Below, one piece after another: positions 42,961 through 51,307 of a DNA stretch of 64,000 bases. The stretch's first letter is position 1. Each line of letters starts with the position of its first letter. The stretch is from Nitrosopumilus piranensis (GTDB taxonomy: Archaea > Thermoproteota > Nitrososphaeria > Nitrososphaerales > Nitrosopumilaceae), in the NCBI RefSeq assembly GCF_000875775.1, contig NZ_CP010868.1, positions 1,313,707 to 1,377,706 of the forward strand, in the 5' to 3' direction. The position numbers and the translations under genes were made by a program. Below the pieces are notes generated by a model. That model saw only the letters and a program-made list of their open reading frames with translations, was not told where the DNA came from and did no database searches.

Positions 42961-43425
42961 ATGATTTCAGAAGGGGATCCTGTTCCAAAATTTGAATTAA
43001 ATGATGCAAATGGAAACAAGGTAAAATCTTTAGATTTCAAAGGTAAAAAACATGCCATCTATTTTTACCCAAAAGATTTCACTCCAGGATGCACTACAGA
43101 AGCAGATGAGTTTTCAAAAGATTATAAAAAATTTCAAAAAGAGGAAATTGAAATTATTGGAATCAGTCCTGATGATGTAGATTCACACAAAAAATTCTGT
43201 GATAAGATGAAAATCAAATATCCATTATTGGCAGATGTAGATAAAGAAATATCAAAGATGTTTGGTGTTTGGGGCAAGAAAAAATTCATGGGTAGAGAGT
43301 ACATGGGAGTTATGAGAAGCACATTTCTTGTAAATGAAAAAGGAAAAATTTTCAAAATATATCCCAAAGTAAAACCTGCTGGACATTCAAAACAAGTTTT
43401 TGAAGATTTTAAGAGTTCAGAATAA
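42961..43425 (+). CDS. bcp: peroxiredoxin, Bcp/PrxQ type
   Basis: 154 residues with the peroxidatic Cys44 in 'FTPGCTTEADEF', the thioredoxin-fold 'HAIYFYPKDFTPG' and a late conserved Arg ('MRSTFLV'). The resolving Cys five residues after the peroxidatic one in E. coli Bcp is missing; Cys80 could serve instead. It reduces H2O2 and organic peroxides. It is divergent from the aquaporin gene. Confidence 0.92.
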   Translation: MISEGDPVPKFELNDANGNKVKSLDFKGKKHAIYFYPKDFTPGCTTEADEFSKDYKKFQKEEIEIIGISPDDVDSHKKFCDKMKIKYPLLADVDKEISKMFGVWGKKKFMGREYMGVMRSTFLVNEKGKIFKIYPKVKPAGHSKQVFEDFKSSE

Positions 43426-43449
43426 AATAAAGTAAAAAGGTATAGAAGG

Positions 43450-44421
43450 TTAGAAACCTTTTGGAAGTGTACCTTTTGGTTTTGGTGGTTCAGGTTCTGG
43501 TTCAGATTTGGGTTCAAAACCTTTTGGTAAGCTACCACGTGATTGCTTAGCTCTTGCGTCCACTTCAGATTGAAGGGCCTCTTGATAAGCTTGTTCACGT
43601 TCTGCTTTTTCTTGTTCAATTCTTTGCAAGTAATCTTTTTCGTACTCTTCTAGTTGTTCTTGTCTTGATTTTCCATCTCCACTACTAGCAGTAGTTTGAG
43701 GCTTTTCGGCCGTACCTTTTGGAAGTGTACCTTTTGGTTTTGGTGGTTCTGGTTGGGGTGGCGGAGGTGCTTGCTGTGTTTGTGCTTTTGCTTCAACTCC
43801 TTCAACACTCATGTTTACTCCACTAAAACTTCCAAATCTTTTATCAGCTGGATGATAAGCCAATCTTGCTCTTGTTGCATAGTATTGGTTTGAACATGCT
43901 GTGTAACCAGTTACGGATGCCTTTTGTTGATTCCAATCAGATGTTGGAACTTTACCAACAGGAGCAGTCATTCTAACAAAATATCTGTTAGGTGCTGGAG
44001 AATAACCTGTTACTTTTGCTCTGTACTGATGGAAATCAGTCATAGGAGCATCATAGTATGCGGCCTCTAAAGCGTCTTGTACTGTTGCTGGAGGTTGTGC
44101 GGTTGTCTCAGCTGGTTTTGGTGCTTCTTGTGGTTTAGGAGTTTCTGCTGGTTTGTCGTCCATACCTTTTGGCAATGTTGCTTTAGGTTTGGCAGTTTCA
44201 GCAGGTTTTATCTCGGCTGGTTTTTCAGAGGGTTTTGTTTCAGATGGTTTCACTTCAGCTGGTTTGGTTTCAGCTGGCTTTGCTTCAGCTGGTTTTTCTG
44301 CGGGTTTGGTTTCAGCAGGTTTAGCCTCAATTTCTGAGGAAAGTTTTGACAGTTTTGCCTCGAGTTCGGCAATCTTGGCTTCAAGATCTTTTTTCGTACT
44401 TGCTTTTCGTTTTGCTGCCAT
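43450..44421 (-). CDS. Pro/Ala/Lys repeat protein with LPKG motifs, long paralogue
   Basis: 323 residues. A coiled-coil start ('TKKDLEAKIAELEAKLSKLSSEI') is followed by a (K)PAE-rich low-complexity linker (about 38-115) and a folded domain with two similar halves, each containing 'KVTGYSPAPNRYFVR' / 'SVTGYTACSNQYYATR' (about 116-205). Then comes a Pro-rich tail, a second coiled coil and the C-terminal 'PKGTLPKGF'. The motif [ST]LPKG occurs four times. It shares an identical 610-bp core with the gene at 44804-45511. The function is unknown; modular protein-protein binding is likely. Confidence 0.75.
   Translation of the reverse strand: MAAKRKASTKKDLEAKIAELEAKLSKLSSEIEAKPAETKPAEKPAEAKPAETKPAEVKPSETKPSEKPAEIKPAETAKPKATLPKGMDDKPAETPKPQEAPKPAETTAQPPATVQDALEAAYYDAPMTDFHQYRAKVTGYSPAPNRYFVRMTAPVGKVPTSDWNQQKASVTGYTACSNQYYATRARLAYHPADKRFGSFSGVNMSVEGVEAKAQTQQAPPPPQPEPPKPKGTLPKGTAEKPQTTASSGDGKSRQEQLEEYEKDYLQRIEQEKAEREQAYQEALQSEVDARAKQSRGSLPKGFEPKSEPEPEPPKPKGTLPKGF
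43715..44324 (-). repeat. 610-bp direct repeat, copy A
   Basis: The segment is identical by eye, with no gap, to 44811-45420 (constant offset of 1096 bases). It covers the central domain and linker of the two paralogous genes. The flanking parts of the genes differ. Confidence 0.9.
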
Positions 44422-44542
44422 TTCTTACAATAGATTAGGCATTGTTTATTTACATTTTGTTCAGTAAAGGATCTTTGATCAAATAAATTCGTAAAATCAA
44501 TTGATTATTTGTAAAAATTATAATGTCTAAACTATTCAGCAG

Positions 44543-44734
44543 TTAGTCAGGTTCCCAAAATTGCATCATGTACATACAATTGTTACAACGCCAAATCTTG
44601 ACATGGGTTCCATTAGCAGTATCTGCAACATATTTCCCATCATCCATTTTTGCAACTCTAGGCAAATAACTCAATTCAGGGTTTTCAAGCCATTCGTTTT
44701 GCTGGCAGTTAGGACATTGGATTTTTGGAGGCAT
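44543..44734 (-). CDS. small zinc-ribbon protein (63 aa)
   Basis: Two pairs, 'CPNCQQNEW' and 'CNNCMYMM', with 36 residues between, give a zinc ribbon. It lies between the two repeat-protein paralogues on the same strand. The function is unknown. Confidence 0.7.
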   Translation of the reverse strand: MPPKIQCPNCQQNEWLENPELSYLPRVAKMDDGKYVADTANGTHVKIWRCNNCMYMMQFWEPD

Positions 44735-44803
44735 GTAATATTAGAAAATGTGATCAAAGAAAAATATTATTATTAAAAATAGAAAATAAAAGATGTTTTT
44801 GAA

Positions 44804-45511
44804 TTAGAATCCTTTTGGAAGTGTACCTTTTGGTTTTGGTGGTTCTGGTTGGGGTGGCGGAGGTGCTTGCTGTGTTTGTGCTTTTGCTTCAACTCCTTCA
44901 ACACTCATGTTTACTCCACTAAAACTTCCAAATCTTTTATCAGCTGGATGATAAGCCAATCTTGCTCTTGTTGCATAGTATTGGTTTGAACATGCTGTGT
45001 AACCAGTTACGGATGCCTTTTGTTGATTCCAATCAGATGTTGGAACTTTACCAACAGGAGCAGTCATTCTAACAAAATATCTGTTAGGTGCTGGAGAATA
45101 ACCTGTTACTTTTGCTCTGTACTGATGGAAATCAGTCATAGGAGCATCATAGTATGCGGCCTCTAAAGCGTCTTGTACTGTTGCTGGAGGTTGTGCGGTT
45201 GTCTCAGCTGGTTTTGGTGCTTCTTGTGGTTTAGGAGTTTCTGCTGGTTTGTCGTCCATACCTTTTGGCAATGTTGCTTTAGGTTTGGCAGTTTCAGCAG
45301 GTTTTATCTCGGCTGGTTTTTCAGAGGGTTTTGTTTCAGATGGTTTCACTTCAGCTGGTTTGGTTTCAGCTGGCTTTGCTTCAGCTGGTTTTTCTGCGGG
45401 TTTGGTTTCAGCAGGTTTAGAAAGCTGAGATGAAAGTGAGTTTAGTTTTGCTTCTAATTCGGCAATCTTGGCTTCAAGATCTTTTTTAGTTTGCTTTTTA
45501 GCAGTTGCCAT
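44804..45511 (-). CDS. Pro/Ala/Lys repeat protein with LPKG motifs, short paralogue
   Basis: 235 residues: a coiled-coil start ('TKKDLEAKIAELEAKLNSLSSQL') similar to but distinct from that of the long paralogue, then the same linker and double 'VTGY' domain, identical residue for residue, ending directly in 'PKGTLPKGF'. It lacks the long paralogue's second coiled coil. Both genes point the same way with a zinc-ribbon gene between them. The identical core suggests gene conversion or very recent duplication. Confidence 0.75.
   Translation of the reverse strand: MATAKKQTKKDLEAKIAELEAKLNSLSSQLSKPAETKPAEKPAEAKPAETKPAEVKPSETKPSEKPAEIKPAETAKPKATLPKGMDDKPAETPKPQEAPKPAETTAQPPATVQDALEAAYYDAPMTDFHQYRAKVTGYSPAPNRYFVRMTAPVGKVPTSDWNQQKASVTGYTACSNQYYATRARLAYHPADKRFGSFSGVNMSVEGVEAKAQTQQAPPPPQPEPPKPKGTLPKGF
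44811..45420 (-). repeat. 610-bp direct repeat, copy B
   Basis: Second copy of the segment at 43715-44324. Its left edge coincides with the C-terminal LPKG-coding sequence and its right edge with the end of the PAE linker. Confidence 0.9.
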
Positions 45512-45577
45512 TAGTCTGCATGGATAATCCGGGGTTTATGAGCATTTGGGTTATTTCCATACACAGATTTGATCAAG

Positions 45578-45586
45578 TTTTATAAG
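45578..45586 (+). promoter_or_regulatory. TATA box deciding the next start
   Basis: TTTTATAAG is centred 26 bases before the ATG at 45608. The upstream in-frame ATG (45569) would lie before this promoter, so it is not used. Confidence 0.6.
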
Positions 45587-45607
45587 CACAAATTGCTTAC
45601 TGATCAT

Positions 45608-45982
45608 ATGGACGACTTTGAAAAAGAATTTCCAGAATTTGACTGGAAAAATACACCTGCATACAAACACCCAGGTGGAAAAGATTGTCCATGCCCAAAA
45701 CACGAGTACATCAGAGAGCAGATCAATTTTACAAAGCAGGTAAATGAAAAAGGTAAGGAACCAGCAAAAGTTACTCTCAAATTTTGCCCCGATCATTACA
45801 GAGTATACATGGATGAAGTGATCCCTGCAATGCCACTAAAGTACAAAATTCTAACAAAGATTGCACTAAAACTTGGTGCAATTCAAGTGGAGCAATTAAA
45901 GTACATGGAATCAGAATTATGCTTCTACTGCAAATTTGGTTCTGGCGGACATGACAAAAAGACAGAACTTCCACCAATGTAA
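45608..45982 (+). CDS. unknown Cys-containing protein (124 aa)
   Basis: Starts 'MDDFEKEFPEFDW' at 45608, chosen from the TATA box. Cys clusters at 'DCPCPKH', 'KFCPDHY' and 'LCFYCKFGSGGH' could bind one or two metals. The middle is helical ('MPLKYKILTKIALKLGAIQVEQLKYM'). There is no signal peptide. I do not recognise the family. Confidence 0.65.
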   Translation: MDDFEKEFPEFDWKNTPAYKHPGGKDCPCPKHEYIREQINFTKQVNEKGKEPAKVTLKFCPDHYRVYMDEVIPAMPLKYKILTKIALKLGAIQVEQLKYMESELCFYCKFGSGGHDKKTELPPM

Positions 45983-46056
45983 AATATAGTATTTTTCAAG
46001 TGTAAATTCAAAGAAAATCTAGTTAAGCTTATACTTGAACCAGATTCAGAATTAAT

Positions 46057-47499
46057 GTGCCAATAGAAGATATCCACGAGTTTATTTCAGAACTTGAAAG
46101 AAATGGCGAATTAAAGAGAGTAAAAACAGAAGTTGACTCGAATTTAGAGATTGCAGAAATTATGAGAAGAGAGATGTATTCAAACGGACCTGCGGTTCTT
46201 TTTGAGAATGTAAAAGATTATGATATGCCAGTTTTAGGAAATGCGTTTGGTTCTATGAAAAGATTAGAGATAGGACTTGAAATGACAGACTTTACTGAAA
46301 TTGGTAAACGTATTGCAGATATGACAAAGATGGATGTGCCATCAGGTTTACTAAATAAAATAAAAAAACTTCCAGAACTCTCAAAGATGACAGCATCATT
46401 TCCAAAATCAGAATCGGATGGACCAGTAACTGAGATTACATCAACTGATGCGTCATTTGAGGATTTGCCAATTCTAAAATCTTGGCCAAATGATGCAGGA
46501 CGATTTATCACATTAGGTTTAGTTGCAACAAAACATCCAGAAACAGGAGTTAGAAATCTAGGAGTATACAGAATGCAAATTGTAGACAAAACGCATGCAT
46601 TAATGCATTGGCAAAAACACAAAAGAGGTGCCCACCATGGAGACATTTCAAAAGATAGAGGAGAAAAAATTCCAACTGCAATAATCATTGGTGGAGACCC
46701 TGCAACAATTTTTTCATCAATTGCTCCAGTTCCAGAAGGACTTGACAAATACTTGTTTGCAGGAATTACAAGAAAAGAAGGGATTAAGACTGTAAAATGT
46801 AAAACAATTGATTTGGATGTTCCTGCAAATGCAGAGATTGTTTTAGAGGGATATGTAGATCCAGCAGACATTAGAGATGAGGGCCCGTTTGGAGATCATA
46901 CAGGATACTACACACCAGTAGAACCATACCCAACATTCACACTAACAGGAATTATGAGAAGAAAAGATCCTGTATATGTTACAACGGTAGTTGGAAAACC
47001 AATACTTGAAGACGCATATATTGGAAAAGTAATTGAGCGCTCATTTTTGCCATTAGTTCAGATGTTTCATCCAGAAGTAGTTGACTTTAGTATGCCAGCA
47101 GCAGGATGGTTCCAAGGATTTGCTATAATTTCAATTAAGAAAAGGTATCCAGGCCAAGCAAAAAAAGTGATGATGGGACTATGGGGAATGGGGCAATTAT
47201 CACTAACAAAGATGTTCGTAGTAGTAGATGAAGACATCAACGTTCATGATATCAATGATGTTATTTGGGCAATCACAACCAGGGCAGATGCAGCAAGAGA
47301 CACTACCATAATCAATAATGCCCCGACAGACACCCTTGATCCTGCATCACCACTTGTAAACTTGGGTTCAAAGATGGGAATTGATGCAACACAAAAAACA
47401 AAAGAAGAGGGATATGATAGAGAAATTCAGCAGCAAGTAAAAGTTGATAATAAAACAAGGAATCTAGTAGATTCTAAATGGTCTGATTATGGACTATAG
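46057..47499 (+). CDS. UbiD-family decarboxylase
   Basis: 480 residues matching UbiD (3-octaprenyl-4-hydroxybenzoate decarboxylase family) across the length: 'GNAFGSMKRLEIGL', 'YRMQIVDKTHALMHWQKHKRGAHH', 'AIIIGGDPATIFSSIAPVP', 'EGPFGDHTGYYTP' and 'DEDINVHDINDVIWAITTR'. The enzymes use prenylated FMN made by UbiX. Archaeal members act in menaquinone synthesis or, as anhydromevalonate phosphate decarboxylase, in the mevalonate pathway. The convergent mqnC neighbour favours the quinone option only weakly. Starts at GTG. Confidence 0.9.
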   Translation: MPIEDIHEFISELERNGELKRVKTEVDSNLEIAEIMRREMYSNGPAVLFENVKDYDMPVLGNAFGSMKRLEIGLEMTDFTEIGKRIADMTKMDVPSGLLNKIKKLPELSKMTASFPKSESDGPVTEITSTDASFEDLPILKSWPNDAGRFITLGLVATKHPETGVRNLGVYRMQIVDKTHALMHWQKHKRGAHHGDISKDRGEKIPTAIIIGGDPATIFSSIAPVPEGLDKYLFAGITRKEGIKTVKCKTIDLDVPANAEIVLEGYVDPADIRDEGPFGDHTGYYTPVEPYPTFTLTGIMRRKDPVYVTTVVGKPILEDAYIGKVIERSFLPLVQMFHPEVVDFSMPAAGWFQGFAIISIKKRYPGQAKKVMMGLWGMGQLSLTKMFVVVDEDINVHDINDVIWAITTRADAARDTTIINNAPTDTLDPASPLVNLGSKMGIDATQKTKEEGYDREIQQQVKVDNKTRNLVDSKWSDYGL

Positions 47500-48612
47500 T
47501 GTTGAGACAGGATTATAGAAATTATCACGTTCTTCAACAGAGTAACCAATTTGATGAATTGCATCTATGATTATTTTGTCAGTGAGTTCAGTTGAGCGTG
47601 CACCGGTACAAGAAACTACTTCTTCTCCAATCAAAGTTCCACCAAAATCATCTGCACCATACTGCAAAGCAAGTTGAGCCATACCTACACCGTTTGTCAG
47701 CCATGAGGATTGAATATGAGGGATAAGCCCATCAAAGATCAATCTAGAAATAGCAATCATCTTCAAGAGTTGAATTCCACCAGTACCATATTCTACCAAA
47801 CCTTCCTCATGCATCAAAGTATTGTTTGGCTCAAAATTCCATGGAATAAATGCCATGAATCCTTTTGTTTTTTCTTGTAGTTTTACGAGTTTGAAAAAGT
47901 GATCAACAATATCTTTGTTATTTTCTACATGTCCATACATCATTGTTGCAGAAGACGGGATTCCAAGAGAATGAGATTCATCCATAATTCTAATCCAATC
48001 ATCACTTGAAATTTTCTTTGGGCTAATAATTTCTTTAACAGAATCAGTCAAAATTTCAGCTCCTGCTCCAGGCATTGATTGCAGACCAGCGTCTTTGAGT
48101 CTAGATAAAATTTCCTTAGTTGATGATTTTTCAACTCTTGCAATCATATCAATTTCAGATGTAGATAGTCCATGAACACCAACTTTGGGGAACTTTTCTC
48201 TAATCATTCTAAACGCATCTTCATAATATTCAATTTTCAGATTTGGGTTATGACCTCCTTGAATCAAAACTTGACGAATCTTGAACATGTCCCATGCAGT
48301 TTTCACTCTGGATTCAATTTGATCCAATGTTAATGTATAAGAATCATCAGCTCCAGGTGATCGGTAAAATGCACAAAACTTGCAATCAGTAATACAGACA
48401 TTGGTATAATTCAAAATTATATTATTTACAAAAGATGCTTTTTTCCCAAATTGTTTTCTTGTCAAATGACCAGATACAAGTCCCATCAAATGAACATCAT
48501 CAGATTCCAATAATCTGACACAATCTTCAGATCCAGGTCGTTGACCATTTAGAGAATTTTCTAAAATATCTTTAATGTCACTTTTTTGTAGTTGCTCAGT
48601 TGTCTGACTCAA
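47494..48612 (-). CDS. mqnC: cyclic dehypoxanthinyl futalosine synthase-like radical SAM enzyme MqnC
   Basis: 372 residues of the CofH/MqnC/MqnE group, with the cluster motif at Cys73, Cys77 and Cys80 ('CITDCKFC'). 'FIPWNFEPNNT' distinguishes MqnC from CofH. 'LIQGGHNPNLKI' and 'SMPGAGAEIL' are further MqnC marks. It cyclises dehypoxanthine futalosine in the menaquinone futalosine pathway. Its 3' end overlaps the UbiD gene's by 6 bases. Other mqn genes are not in this window. Confidence 0.88.
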   Translation of the reverse strand: MSQTTEQLQKSDIKDILENSLNGQRPGSEDCVRLLESDDVHLMGLVSGHLTRKQFGKKASFVNNIILNYTNVCITDCKFCAFYRSPGADDSYTLTLDQIESRVKTAWDMFKIRQVLIQGGHNPNLKIEYYEDAFRMIREKFPKVGVHGLSTSEIDMIARVEKSSTKEILSRLKDAGLQSMPGAGAEILTDSVKEIISPKKISSDDWIRIMDESHSLGIPSSATMMYGHVENNKDIVDHFFKLVKLQEKTKGFMAFIPWNFEPNNTLMHEEGLVEYGTGGIQLLKMIAISRLIFDGLIPHIQSSWLTNGVGMAQLALQYGADDFGGTLIGEEVVSCTGARSTELTDKIIIDAIHQIGYSVEERDNFYNPVSTL

Positions 48613-48675
48613 TTGTCTTTCATCCTTTGTAATTTCTATTTAATCCTTGATAGAAAAAGTAATTGAGGCTTTGTG

Positions 48676-48697
48676 CTCAAATCTTAATGAATTTGAG
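48676..48697. promoter_or_regulatory. inverted repeat upstream of the shikimate operon
   Basis: CTCAAAT and ATTTGAG are separated by 8 bases, between mqnC and the first aromatic gene. It lies just upstream of the TATA-like box at 48715-48722 and may be a regulator site. Confidence 0.4.
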
Positions 48698-48714
48698 ATT
48701 AATGGTTCACGTTA

Positions 48715-48722
48715 TTTTTAAG
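48715..48722 (+). promoter_or_regulatory. TATA-like box of the aromatic amino acid operon
   Basis: TTTTTAAG is centred 29 bases before the ATG at 48748. Confidence 0.45.
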
Positions 48723-48747
48723 TAGGGCACAAAAAGCAGATCAACTC

Positions 48748-49530
48748 ATGGTATCTGGCAACCAAATTAGACTTAATCGTATTCTTAGGAAAGGAAGAAT
48801 GTTATGCATTCCAATGGATCATGGAATTTCAAATGGTCCTATTGAGGGTCTTGAAGACCCAGCATCAACAATTTACAAATGTGAAGGACATGGCCTTACA
48901 AGTGTAATAATTAACAAAGGGATCATCAAATCACTACCAAAACCACCCAAAGTTGGAGTTTTAGTTCATTTTTCAAGCAGTACAGCATTATCATTATCAC
49001 CTAATCGAAAGATGCTCACAGGTACCGTGAAAGAAGCCGTTGCACTTGGAGCAGATGGAGTTTCTTTGCACATCAACATTGGTGGAAAAGAAGAACCAGA
49101 AATGTTAGAACAATTAGGATTAACTGCAGATCAATGTCACAGATGGAATATGCCACTTTTAGCAATGATGTACCCAAGAGGTGAAAATATCAAAGACCCA
49201 CATGATCCAGAAATTGTTGCACATGTTGCAAGAATTGGAGCAGAGTGTGGAGCAGATATTGTTAAGACATTATACACAGGAGACATTGATTCATTTTCAA
49301 AAGTTGTAAAGAGCACACCAGTTCCAATTGTAATTGCAGGAGGACCAAAAGCAAAAACAGATTTAGATATTCTTCAAATGACAGAAGATGCCATGACTGC
49401 TGGAGCAAAAGGTGTCACATATGGGAGAAACATCTTTGCACATAAAGCACCTGAAAAAATGGTAGAAGCACTAGCTGAAATAATTTTTAGAAAGGGTACA
49501 GCAAAGGAAGCAATGAAGAAAATTGAATAA
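48748..49530 (+). CDS. aroA': 2-amino-3,7-dideoxy-D-threo-hept-6-ulosonate synthase
   Basis: 260 residues of the DhnA/FbaB aldolase family: '[14 protein letters not shown]', 'VIINKGII' and the Schiff-base region '[10 protein letters not shown]', with 'PIVIAGGPK' near the phosphate site. In archaea that lack DAHP synthase this enzyme makes ADH, the first intermediate of the archaeal shikimate route. It opens the aromatic operon and the next gene overlaps it by 8 bases, which fixes the assignment over a plain fructose-bisphosphate aldolase. Confidence 0.92.
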   Translation: MVSGNQIRLNRILRKGRMLCIPMDHGISNGPIEGLEDPASTIYKCEGHGLTSVIINKGIIKSLPKPPKVGVLVHFSSSTALSLSPNRKMLTGTVKEAVALGADGVSLHINIGGKEEPEMLEQLGLTADQCHRWNMPLLAMMYPRGENIKDPHDPEIVAHVARIGAECGADIVKTLYTGDIDSFSKVVKSTPVPIVIAGGPKAKTDLDILQMTEDAMTAGAKGVTYGRNIFAHKAPEKMVEALAEIIFRKGTAKEAMKKIE

Positions 49531-50584
49531 GAACAGAGAATTAATTATTTCCCCTAAAGGCTCACAGGCACAATTATCTAAACTTCTCCCACAATTAGAA
49601 GAAGATGGAATCAAGATGGTATATCTAGATCCAAAAAAAATTGGCAAGAAAAAAACAAAACTACAAACTGTTTATCCATCAAACAATGCAAATTATGTAA
49701 TTCTTGAAAAAGAAAATGCTGTAAAACCAAAGGGCAAAAAAGTTGGAAGAAAGTTCAAAGTGTTATCAAATACAGATATCGAGAACATTTTATCTATTGC
49801 AAAAAAAGGTCTAGACTTTGTAGTAGTAGAAGTTAAAGATTGGAAAATTATTCCATTGGAGAACATTATTGCAAAGCTTCACAAAATTCATACCAAAATT
49901 TTTGCAATTGCTAGAACACCTGAAGAAGTTAGAAAGATGTTCTCAATTCTAGAAGTAGGAGTAGACGGAGTAATTTTCAGCACATCATCAATTAACCAAG
50001 TTAGAGAAGCAATGGTGTATTTAGGAACAAGAAGTTTTGACATGAAACCTGCAAAAATTATTGACATTAAAGAAGTTGGTGATGGAGAAAGAGTTTGCGT
50101 AGATACAGCATCAATGCTTCACAAAGGAGAAGGGATGTTAATTGGAAGTAGATCAAACTTTTTGTTTTTAGTTCATAATGAATCAGTTGGTTCATCATTT
50201 ACATCACCAAGACCATTTAGAGTCAATGCCGGAGCTGTGCATTGTTACACATTATCACCAGATGGAACTACCAACTATCTATCAGAAGTAGAAACAGGCT
50301 CAGAAGTACTAATTTTAAACTCTAAAGGTAAAGCAAGAAGAGCCACAGTAGGAAGATCAAAGATTGAAAGAAGACCTATGTTAATGATTAAAGCAAAAGC
50401 AGGTGATGAAGTAGGGGGAATAATTGCACAAGATGCAGAGACAATCCGTTTTGTAAAACCTAACGGGCAACTAGTATCAGTTACACACCTTAAGAAAGGA
50501 GATATTGTAATGGTTCATTCAAAACCTGCAACAGGCAGACATTTTGGTATGGAAGTCTCAGACGAATACATTTTAGAAAAATAA
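49523..50584 (+). CDS. aroB': 3-dehydroquinate synthase II
   Basis: 353 residues of the archaeal NAD-dependent enzyme that deaminates and cyclises ADH to 3-dehydroquinate. Family features are 'VGVDGVIFSTSSINQVREA', 'ERVCVDTASMLHKGEGMLIGSRSNFLFLVHNES', 'FRVNAGAVHCYTLSPDG' and 'VHSKPATGRHFGM' at the end. It starts at TTG inside the end of the ADH synthase gene, indicating coupled translation. Confidence 0.95.
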   Translation: MNKNRELIISPKGSQAQLSKLLPQLEEDGIKMVYLDPKKIGKKKTKLQTVYPSNNANYVILEKENAVKPKGKKVGRKFKVLSNTDIENILSIAKKGLDFVVVEVKDWKIIPLENIIAKLHKIHTKIFAIARTPEEVRKMFSILEVGVDGVIFSTSSINQVREAMVYLGTRSFDMKPAKIIDIKEVGDGERVCVDTASMLHKGEGMLIGSRSNFLFLVHNESVGSSFTSPRPFRVNAGAVHCYTLSPDGTTNYLSEVETGSEVLILNSKGKARRATVGRSKIERRPMLMIKAKAGDEVGGIIAQDAETIRFVKPNGQLVSVTHLKKGDIVMVHSKPATGRHFGMEVSDEYILEK

Positions 50585-50585
50585 A

Positions 50586-51257
50586 ATGAAATACAAAACA
50601 TGTGTATCAGTTGCAGAGAAGACACCACAAAAAGTAAAACAGACACTAAAAACAGCTTTGAAGAAATCAGATTTTGTCGAAATACGACTGGACTTTCTAA
50701 AAATTGAACAAATCCCACAAACATTGGAATTAATCAAAAAGGATCTAAAAAAATCAGTTTGCACATTAAGACCAAAAACAGAAGGAGGTCAGTTTTCAGG
50801 AAACGAAAAAGAGCGAATTGCAACAATAAAATTAATTGCAGAATACAATCCGTTTTTACTGGATGTAGAATTTAATACTCTTAAAAAAAATTCATCACTA
50901 ATCAAATATCTAAAATCAACTAAAACAAAGTTACTTGTATCCTGGCACGACTTTAAAAAAACTCCAAACTCAGCAGAATTAAAAAAGAAGATGAACCAAA
51001 TGAGTAAGTTTTCAAATTTTGTGAAAATTGTCAGTACTGCAAAATCAACTGATGACTCTACTAGAATGCTCGAATTATACAGCAAGAAAGGGAAAAACAA
51101 TCTAATCGCATTTGCCATGGGAGATTTTGGCAGAATTTCAAGAATTTTATGCCTATATTTGGGCAGTCCATACACATATGTCTCCCTAGGAAAAGCAGTA
51201 GCACCAGGGCAGTTTAGTGTAGACGAAGTAAACAAAATCACAAACTTGAAAAAATAA
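50586..51257 (+). CDS. aroD: 3-dehydroquinate dehydratase, type I
   Basis: A 223-residue TIM-barrel enzyme. 'VEIRLDFLK' (substrate-binding), 'SWHDFKKTP' (catalytic His) and 'FVKIVSTAKS' (Schiff-base Lys) are in order, and the C-terminal 'APGQFSVDEV' closes the active site. It converts dehydroquinate to dehydroshikimate. It begins 1 base after the preceding stop. Confidence 0.95.
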   Translation: MKYKTCVSVAEKTPQKVKQTLKTALKKSDFVEIRLDFLKIEQIPQTLELIKKDLKKSVCTLRPKTEGGQFSGNEKERIATIKLIAEYNPFLLDVEFNTLKKNSSLIKYLKSTKTKLLVSWHDFKKTPNSAELKKKMNQMSKFSNFVKIVSTAKSTDDSTRMLELYSKKGKNNLIAFAMGDFGRISRILCLYLGSPYTYVSLGKAVAPGQFSVDEVNKITNLKK

Positions 51258-51307
51258 TCCATTTCATCAATTGAGAGTTTAAATCAATCATATTACTCGA
51301 AGATAAC

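Noticed and set aside
44077-44467. Trp/Phe-rich and Gly/Ser-rich plus-strand frames, duplicated near 45173-45433
   Set aside because: They are antisense to the PAE-rich linkers of the two paralogues; their duplication merely follows the 610-bp repeat.
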